Position numbers and translations under genes: made by a program
Part shown: piece by piece, positions 58,504 through 64,000 of the stretch
How positions within the stretch are numbered: position 1 is the stretch's first letter
Layout: the number at the start of each line of letters is the position of its first letter
Origin: ZAX-1 sp046533095
Lineage (GTDB): Bacteria; Bacillota; Clostridia; Lachnospirales; Lachnospiraceae
Direction of reading: 5' to 3'
NCBI GenBank assembly: GCA_046533095.1
Contig: JAJQRA010000020.1
Span: 62,001-126,000, forward strand
DNA: 64,000 bases
The notes under the pieces: model-generated
Database searches by the model: none
Seen by the model: only the letters and a program-made list of their open reading frames with translations
Told to the model about the DNA's origin: nothing

Positions 58504-60990
58504 CTACCTCGTTTCAAAGTGTTTTTCAGCAATTAAAACAGCTGCCATTGCGTCTTTTCCATAAGAATCTGCATTGATTTTTTTTGCATAGTCGGCAGTT
58601 AAGACAGCACCGCCAACCATGACTTTAATATCTGGGAGTTGGGCCCTTAATCTTTCGATTGTCAACTCCATGTTCGGAACGGTCGTCGTCATCAAAGCAC
58701 TTAGGCCGACCAGTCCAACCTTGTGTGTGATTGCAGCATCGACAATGCTTTGAATTTCAACATCCTTGCCTAAATCTAAAACATCATAGCCGTAATTTTC
58801 CAAAATCACCTTTACAATATTTTTGCCAATATCGTGGATATCCCCTTGTACCGTTGCAAGGATAATGGTTTTCTTTTCGGTTTCACGAGCATCAGATGTC
58901 TTTGCAATCTGTTGTTTTACAAGCTCAAATGCTACCTTTGCAGCTTCTGCAGACTGTAAAAGCTGTGGTAAAAACAGAATACCACTTTCGTAATCTTTTC
59001 CAACTTCATCTAGTGTTGGAATTAAAAATTCATTGATTACCGTCAAGCCGTCAAGCGTTTCTAAAAGTTGTTGACAGTAATTCTTCGTTTCCTTTTTTAA
59101 CCCTTTTTTTATCGCGAAGGAGATATGGTAGCCTAGGCTGTCCTTGTCATCCAAATGCTCTGCATTGCTGTTGCTTAAATCCGTGTTACGAATCGTATCT
59201 GTGTAGCTGTTGTTTGAATTATGATTGGAAGCGGTATGATTTTGTGCGGACGTTTCCTGTTGTTGATTGCGAAAACGCTCAATATATTCATTGCTGCCAA
59301 CATCAATATTGTTAAGCTGATGAAAACAATAAATGGTATCGACCATTTCTTTTATGTTTGGATTTATAATTGGCAAATCAAGGCCGTTGGTTAATGCGGC
59401 TGCCAAGAAAACCTGATTTAATATTTCCCGTGACGGAAGTCCAAACGAAATATTAGACACGCCTAAAACGGTTTTTACGCCAAGTTTTTCTTTTACAAGT
59501 GCAACCGCTTTTATGGTTTCAAAAACCAATGCCTGTTCTGCACTAGAAGTAAGCGTGAGGCAATCAATAAAAACGTTGCTTTTTGGAATACCGTAAGATT
59601 GTGCTTTGTCAACAATTTTTTTTGCAATCAGAAAACGTTCTTTTGCAGTTCTTGGGATTCCATGTTTATCAAGCGTTAGGCCAACGACCGCCGCACCATA
59701 TTTTTTTATAATCGGCAACAAGGCATCTAGGGTTTCGTCATCGCCATTGACAGAATTTACAACTGCTTTTCCGTTATAGATACGCAATGCCGCCTTGACT
59801 ACATCGACATTTGTGCTATCTATTTGTAAAGGCGTGTCAAGGATGCCCTGAATTTCTTTGATGGTTTCGGTCATTAGGAGACACTCATCGATTTGAGGCA
59901 AGCCAACATTTACATCAAGAATATCGGCTCCGGCCTCGGTCTGCTCTACTGCCTGTGTTAAAATATAGTCAATATTATGGTCAATCAGTGCCTGCTTAAA
60001 TTTTTTCTTTCCAGTAGGGTTAATCCGTTCGCCAATGATTCTGACCCGATCAATTAAAACCGTTTTGGAAGGCGAGCAAACGGCACAGATTTCAATCGGG
60101 GCCCGTACGTTTGGACTGCAGCCCTTTGCAATATTTTTTAAAAGCTTGGTATATGCGGGCGTTGTGCCACAGCAGCCACCGACAGCCCCAACACCTAGGT
60201 CAAGCATACGCTGCATTTCTTGGGCAAATTGCTCTGGCGTAACGTTAAATATGGTTTCTCCAGCTTCAACGATTGGCAATCCGGCATTTGGCTGAACGAC
60301 AATTGGCAAGTTTGTCCATTTTATAAGCTCTTGTATCATTGGGTAAATTTGCGCCGGGCCAAGAGAGCAGTTGATCCCGATAAAATCAGCGCCAAGGCCC
60401 TCGAGTGTAATACCCATAGAAGGTATGCTTGTGTTTAGGAACGTACGGCCACTTTCCTCAAAAGACATCGTGCAAAAAACAGGCAGGGAACAGTTTTCCT
60501 TTACCGCAAGGACGGCCGCTTTCATTTCATACAAATCCGTCATGGTTTCGATGAAAACGGCATCGGCCCCGGCACTTGCTCCGGCTAAAACCTGCATTTT
60601 AAATAGTTCGTAGGCATCTTCAAAAGCCAATGTTCCAATCGGTTCCAACAGTTCGCCAATGGGCCCAATATCTAATGCGACAAAGCCCTGAAAAGGTGCT
60701 GCCGCCTGTTTCGCGATTGCTACCGCATGTGATATAATGGTTTCAGGGGTATAGTCCGTGTGCGAAAGCTTATGTGCATTTGCACCAAATGTATTTGTCG
60801 TTACAATATTTGCCCCGGCAGCAAAATATGCTGTATGGATATCTAATATTGTGCCGGGACTTGTAATATTTAAAACCTCTGGATTTTCGCCAACTTTAAG
60901 GCCGCTGTTTTGCAGCATAGTTCCCATAGCGCCGTCGATCACCAATATATTATGTTTTGTAAATTCTAAAATTCCCACAACTTTTTCCAC
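58504..60990 (-). CDS. metH: Cobalamin-dependent methionine synthase, short form
   Basis: An 828-residue MetH. It has a homocysteine domain (VIDGAMGTMLQNSGLKVGEN near residue 17, zinc Cys in GINCSLGP and GGCCGTTP), a pterin domain (RIIGERINPTGKKKFKQALI near residue 312; DILDVNVGLPQIDECLL near 350) and a B12 cap plus B12 domain (VQGDIHDIGKNIVKVILENY near 720). An Asn/Ser/Thr-rich linker of about 45 residues separates pterin and B12 parts. The usual C-terminal AdoMet-activation domain is absent and is encoded by the preceding gene. A GTG at 60990 is used here; GTG at 60978, with AGGTGG upstream, is an equally good start. Confidence 0.93.
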   Translation of the reverse strand: MEKVVGILEFTKHNILVIDGAMGTMLQNSGLKVGENPEVLNITSPGTILDIHTAYFAAGANIVTTNTFGANAHKLSHTDYTPETIISHAVAIAKQAAAPFQGFVALDIGPIGELLEPIGTLAFEDAYELFKMQVLAGASAGADAVFIETMTDLYEMKAAVLAVKENCSLPVFCTMSFEESGRTFLNTSIPSMGITLEGLGADFIGINCSLGPAQIYPMIQELIKWTNLPIVVQPNAGLPIVEAGETIFNVTPEQFAQEMQRMLDLGVGAVGGCCGTTPAYTKLLKNIAKGCSPNVRAPIEICAVCSPSKTVLIDRVRIIGERINPTGKKKFKQALIDHNIDYILTQAVEQTEAGADILDVNVGLPQIDECLLMTETIKEIQGILDTPLQIDSTNVDVVKAALRIYNGKAVVNSVNGDDETLDALLPIIKKYGAAVVGLTLDKHGIPRTAKERFLIAKKIVDKAQSYGIPKSNVFIDCLTLTSSAEQALVFETIKAVALVKEKLGVKTVLGVSNISFGLPSREILNQVFLAAALTNGLDLPIINPNIKEMVDTIYCFHQLNNIDVGSNEYIERFRNQQQETSAQNHTASNHNSNNSYTDTIRNTDLSNSNAEHLDDKDSLGYHISFAIKKGLKKETKNYCQQLLETLDGLTVINEFLIPTLDEVGKDYESGILFLPQLLQSAEAAKVAFELVKQQIAKTSDARETEKKTIILATVQGDIHDIGKNIVKVILENYGYDVLDLGKDVEIQSIVDAAITHKVGLVGLSALMTTTVPNMELTIERLRAQLPDIKVMVGGAVLTADYAKKINADSYGKDAMAAVLIAEKHFETR

Positions 60991-61789
60991 CTTTCCTTAA
61001 ACTGCAACTTTCGTGATAGGGGCAGGAGATGCAGTCTTTATTTAAAAAATCATGTTCTGTAGTCGAAGAAGCAGCCGTTTTCGTGGAAGCAGGCGTTTTC
61101 GTAGGAGTAGGCGTTTTCGAAGAAGCCGGCGTTTTCGTGGAAGCAGCCGTTTTCGTGGAAGCAGCCGTTTTCGTAGAAGTAGCCGTTTCTATAGTGTCAG
61201 AATTTTTAATACCCATAATGGCTGTAACCGATTTGCGGGGTATCATAATATTGGCACTGTTGCAGAACAGCCCAATCCTTTTTTGTGTATTTAAAACCGA
61301 AAGGAGTTTTGGTTGGATTTCAATCGGTAAATCGCCATAACCACAACTATATCGCCAAGTGACAGGGTGTATGCTGTTCAATTGCCGTTCAATTTCATCA
61401 CAAACTGCCTCAATGGCGGCAGTAGCGACAGCGTCCATTATATAAGCTTCGGTAATTGAGATTTTTTGGTGGTAATTTATCATCCGCTCAACTTCCGTAC
61501 CGATTGTTGCCGCCATTAAGATACATTGTTCAGAATCAGCCAACAACTTTGCAATGTCGTTTCCAGTTAATGTTAAATCAGTCGATGCAAGGTGAACCCC
61601 AAAATCTGTTTTTAAAAGATGGTAGCTTTCACAAACAAAACGAGGACGTGCCTTTTCTAAAATCAGTTCCTTGCAATGCAAAAGGGCAAGTTGTAAATTT
61701 TCTCCTAACACTTGCCCATTATGCCCCAAATACCTTAAAATTTCTTCCTCACTTACCTTAAAATGATCGATATCTATTTCATTATACAT
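60950..61789 (-). CDS. Stand-alone MetH activation-domain protein
   Basis: A 279-residue protein equivalent to the AdoMet-binding activation domain of MetH (YRCSCGYGDLPIEIQPKLLS type motif present as WRYSCGYGDLPIEIQPKLLS near residue 143, with PRKSVTAIMGI near residue 187). It should remethylate cob(II)alamin in MetH using AdoMet and reduced flavodoxin. Residues about 200-242 are seven hexapeptide repeats (ASTKTA type), and the C-terminus has four Cys (CISCPYHESCSLRKGGKSC), a possible metal site. It overlaps the metH start by up to 41 bases. Confidence 0.88.
   Translation of the reverse strand: MYNEIDIDHFKVSEEEILRYLGHNGQVLGENLQLALLHCKELILEKARPRFVCESYHLLKTDFGVHLASTDLTLTGNDIAKLLADSEQCILMAATIGTEVERMINYHQKISITEAYIMDAVATAAIEAVCDEIERQLNSIHPVTWRYSCGYGDLPIEIQPKLLSVLNTQKRIGLFCNSANIMIPRKSVTAIMGIKNSDTIETATSTKTAASTKTAASTKTPASSKTPTPTKTPASTKTAASSTTEHDFLNKDCISCPYHESCSLRKGGKSCGNFRIYKT
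61068..61193 (-). repeat. Seven 18-bp repeats encoding a Ser/Thr/Ala/Lys linker
   Basis: Units such as GAAGCAGCCGTTTTCGTG (+ strand) encode hexapeptides TSTKTA, ASTKTA, ASTKTP, ASSKTP, TPTKTP, ASTKTA, ASSTTE. In frame, so length can vary freely. Confidence 0.92.
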
Positions 61790-61792
61790 AAT

Positions 61793-61987
61793 ATACCTTA
61801 AAATTTCTTCCTACATATACTTTAAAATTGCTTCCTAACATACTTTAAAATTGCTTCCTAACATGCCTTAAAATTGCTTCCTAACATGCCTTAAAATTGC
61901 TTCCTATCGTGCCTCGAAATTTCCTACCGTGCCTTGCAATTGCTTCCTAGCATGCCTTAAAATTGCTTCCTTTAATTTACCTTAAAA
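61793..61987. repeat. 23-bp minisatellite upstream of the MetH activation gene
   Basis: Eight units start at 61793, 61817, 61840, 61863, 61886, 61909, 61929 and 61952, with consensus ATGCCTTAAAATTGCTTCC. A similar copy lies inside the coding start of the gene (61730-61752, encoding EEEILRY). TACCTTAAAATGAT occurs at both array ends. The 233-bp gap contains nothing else. Confidence 0.85.
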
Positions 61988-62022
61988 TGATGTATATACG
62001 ATATCGCTATTGTTCGATTGTA

Positions 62023-63723
62023 TCAGATCTCAAAGCAGCTAGAAATTAAACTGCAAATTAAATCTACTTTTTTAAGTGGTGTCATGATGTAGAATCCATC
62101 GGCGTAATCATACACTTTTTCGATAATCCCCTTGCTAAACTGGATAGACACATCATATACTTTTTCAACAGGCTTGTCTATAAGCCGGTCAATTACGTCT
62201 TGTGGAATTTCAATTCCGGATACTTCGTTGTTTAGGAAAATTGCATTTTTATAGCTGGCAACAGGCAGTACCCCGGCATAAAGTTTGCAGTCTGATTCTT
62301 GCATCAATACTCTTTTTGCTTGAATAAAATTTTCGATGGCAGTAGCTGTAAACATTGGCTGCGACAATAAAAAGCTTGCACCATTGTCTACTTTTCTCTT
62401 GCATCGCTCTAATTCTTTTTGAAAATTTCTTGCATTTATATTCATGGCGCCGCCAATGGAAAATGGCTTGTCAACAAAAAGATCTTTATTTAAGCTTTTG
62501 ATGAAAGAAATCAGTCCGATGGAGTTGAAATTAAATACGCCGGATTTTTTATAGGCATCAAAAACGACAGGATCGCCTGTGACAGCAAGAATTCGATCAA
62601 TTCCCTCAAAACTTGCACCTAAGAGGCTGGCCTTCATTGCAATATGGTTTTTGTCGCGGCAAGTTAAATGCGGCAAAACATCAATGCTTTTTTCACGTTT
62701 TATTTTTGCGGCGGTCATAATGCTGTCCGCCCTTGCTTTTGCAAGTGGAGAATCGGCAAATGTAATGGCCTCGACACGGCAAGCCTTTAATTTGTCAACG
62801 GCATCTAAAAGGTAGGTGCAATCGCTACTTAAAGGTGGATCAAGCTCAACGAAAATCGGTTTTAATGCAAGCCTTTTTATCGATTTATCAAGAGTGGGCG
62901 AAATGCTTTTTGGCTGATTGGCGACAGGAATATATTTTACATGTATCCCTTTGACAGCAAGTTGGATATGCTTAGGCGTTGTGCCACAGCATCCACCAAA
63001 AATGGAGGCGCCTTCATAAAAAAGCTCGTTTATTTTTCGTGCAAAATAGCCTGCATTATCTTCAAAAACCATTCTGCCGTTTAAGGAAGAGGGGTAGCCG
63101 GAATTAGGCATTGCCGCAAATGGTTTAGAAAGCGTTGCAGGGTCTAGTGCTTTCGTTAAATTTAGCAAATGTGTTGGGCCACAGGCACAGTTTAATCCAA
63201 CAATCGAAACAAAAGGATTGGCGGCGGCATTTTGTAGCAACGTTTTGTAATAAAGTCCTTTTCTGGTATAGCCATCTTGTGAAACGGCGAATGATACCAT
63301 AATGGTTGCATGAGGTATGCGTTCTTTTATCAGATGGATCGCCGGAACAATCACGTCATATTCGAACAATGTTTCAAATAAAAAATTGGTTGCGCCTAAC
63401 GCAACAAAAGTTTCTGCAACTTTCCTATACTGTAGCTCTAATTCAGAAGGAGCGTCACATGTGATCGGGCCAATATCCGCAAAAACACAAACATCAGTTC
63501 CTTCTACGGCCTGCATTGCAATGCCATATCCTTGTGTCAATAAGATAGTATCTGTTGTATGAAACGTATTCGTTTTTATATAGTCAACACCGGCCTTGAT
63601 ATATTCCTTATGGATAGACAATACGGTCTTTGGGTCTGTAAAATTTGCCCGTTCACAAGGAGCATCGTCGTTTGTTAAACTATAGTAATAGGTGCCAAAA
63701 GCACCGTCAAAAAATTTAGGCAT
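62023..63723 (-). CDS. Fused homocysteine S-methyltransferase - methylenetetrahydrofolate reductase
   Basis: A 566-residue two-domain enzyme. Residues 1-280 are a homocysteine methyltransferase barrel (KFFDGAFGTYYYS at the start; zinc Cys in GLNCACGPTH near residue 200 and in GGCCGTTPKH near residue 264). Residues 300-566 are an MTHFR domain (FVELDPPLSSDCTYLLDAVD near 290, LPHLTCRDKNHIAMKASLLG near 345, LAVTGDPVVFDAYKKSGVFN near 372, and GASFLLSQPMFTATAIENFI near 440). It would make methyl-folate for MetH. The ATG at 63723, with GGAG six bases upstream, overlaps the upstream gene's stop by eight bases. Confidence 0.9.
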   Translation of the reverse strand: MPKFFDGAFGTYYYSLTNDDAPCERANFTDPKTVLSIHKEYIKAGVDYIKTNTFHTTDTILLTQGYGIAMQAVEGTDVCVFADIGPITCDAPSELELQYRKVAETFVALGATNFLFETLFEYDVIVPAIHLIKERIPHATIMVSFAVSQDGYTRKGLYYKTLLQNAAANPFVSIVGLNCACGPTHLLNLTKALDPATLSKPFAAMPNSGYPSSLNGRMVFEDNAGYFARKINELFYEGASIFGGCCGTTPKHIQLAVKGIHVKYIPVANQPKSISPTLDKSIKRLALKPIFVELDPPLSSDCTYLLDAVDKLKACRVEAITFADSPLAKARADSIMTAAKIKREKSIDVLPHLTCRDKNHIAMKASLLGASFEGIDRILAVTGDPVVFDAYKKSGVFNFNSIGLISFIKSLNKDLFVDKPFSIGGAMNINARNFQKELERCKRKVDNGASFLLSQPMFTATAIENFIQAKRVLMQESDCKLYAGVLPVASYKNAIFLNNEVSGIEIPQDVIDRLIDKPVEKVYDVSIQFSKGIIEKVYDYADGFYIMTPLKKVDLICSLISSCFEI

Positions 63724-64000
63724 TACCATCTCCAATCGCTTGTGCTAAATCGCTGATGATATCATCAATGTCCTCGATTCCTACGGACAAACGCAACAAG
63801 CGTTCATTAATTCCATTTTTTTCCCGCTGCTCTTGTGGCACATCGGCGTGGGTTTGTGTCATGGGGTATGTCATAAGCGTTTCAACGCCGCCAAGGCTTT
63901 CCGCAAAAAGGATGAGCTGTATACGTTCTAAAATTTGACAAGCCAGTTCTTCGCTTTCTACTTCAAATGAAATCATGGCGCCAAAACCGCTTGCTTGTCG
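63716..64000 (-). CDS. Transsulfuration PLP enzyme, C-terminal part (cut by window edge)
   Basis: The last 94 residues of a cystathionine gamma-synthase/gamma-lyase family protein; the 5' part lies beyond base 64000. The segment ASGFGAMISFEVESEE, then FAESLGGVETLMTYPMTQTH and INERLLRLSVGIEDIDDIIS, is the family's conserved C-terminus. The ESLGGVETL and RLSVGIED motifs are diagnostic. Its place before methionine synthesis genes suggests cystathionine gamma-synthase (metB) or O-acetylhomoserine sulfhydrylase; the end alone does not decide. Confidence 0.88.
   Translation of the reverse strand, partial: RQASGFGAMISFEVESEELACQILERIQLILFAESLGGVETLMTYPMTQTHADVPQEQREKNGINERLLRLSVGIEDIDDIISDLAQAIGDGNA

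Overview
The window looks like part of a chromosome from an anaerobic, low-to-moderate GC member of the Clostridia, most likely Lachnospiraceae-like. This is inferred from gene content, not from a marker-gene search. Supporting signs are Firmicutes-type AGGAGG ribosome sites, spoVG, a paired glgC/glgD, a YjfB-family peptide, a DnaD-type replication protein beside a DnaC-type ATPase, a corrinoid protein with a ferredoxin-type activator, a UPF0735 ACT protein in front of hom, and TTGACA-N17-TATAAT promoters. No rRNA, tRNA, CRISPR array, prophage or intact insertion sequence was found. One fragment of an IS5-like transposase is present.

Region 1 (28-9625, + strand) is an eleven-gene run: a branched-chain-type ABC importer (livHMGF, substrate-binding gene not in the window), a cytidylate-kinase-like protein, a D-amino-acid aminotransferase, a DUF4392 protein, pxpB, pxpC, a YcsI/DUF1445 protein and pxpA. 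DUF1445 and DUF4392 are the two halves of mammalian D-glutamate cyclase, here on separate genes woven among the 5-oxoprolinase genes. Read together, the run suggests uptake of an amino compound, transamination to D-glutamate, cyclisation to 5-oxoproline and ATP-driven ring opening.

Region 2 (9631-23935) resembles the E. coli yge/ygf/yqe anaerobic purine-catabolism island, split into two diverging arms around 15327-15587. The left arm (- strand) is a YheO/DauR-type regulator, dpaL, ygeY, ygeW and carbamate kinase. The right arm (+) is ssnA, ygfK, a dihydropyrimidinase-like hydA, ridA, a TetR regulator and an XdhC-like maturation factor. No molybdenum hydroxylase subunit lies in the window. ygeW, ygeY and ygfK share a leader motif just before their starts.

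Region 3 (24146-36078) holds a small YjfB gene (-), thioredoxin reductase, a secreted SH3b-NlpC/P60 wall hydrolase behind a strong promoter with a WalR-like box, a divergent WecG/TagA protein, a CdaR/PucR-type regulator, ftsE-ftsX-ctpA, rplM-rpsI with a leader hairpin, a VanZ-like protein, and prfB with its programmed +1 frameshift.

Region 4 (36383-45213) carries a threonine/aspartate-family set (ACT protein, hom, an ApgM-type enzyme, lysC), then on the - strand a repeat-tailed DUF975-like membrane protein with an HExxH protein, and a glgC-glgD-spoVG operon.

Region 5 (45678-51937) has murC, DnaA boxes, a DnaD-like protein, a DnaC/DnaI-like ATPase and prs, then DUF6465 and HPr-like genes on the - strand. 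Region 6 (52710-56933) has an HD-GYP protein, a corrinoid protein, its RACo-like activator and a NifX-like protein. Region 7 (57168-64000) has the IS remnant and a methionine block on the - strand: a gamma-family transsulfuration enzyme (cut by the window edge), fused homocysteine methyltransferase-MTHFR, a stand-alone MetH activation domain, MetH without that domain, and a PatB-like C-S lyase.

A striking feature is the number of short tandem duplications at gene boundaries, with periods of 16, 18, 23, 30, 32, 67, about 70, 77 and 93 bp. Several duplicate the end or start of the neighbouring gene. A separate dispersed intergenic repeat with a TTTTGCGTAGCAAAA-like core occurs at four places.
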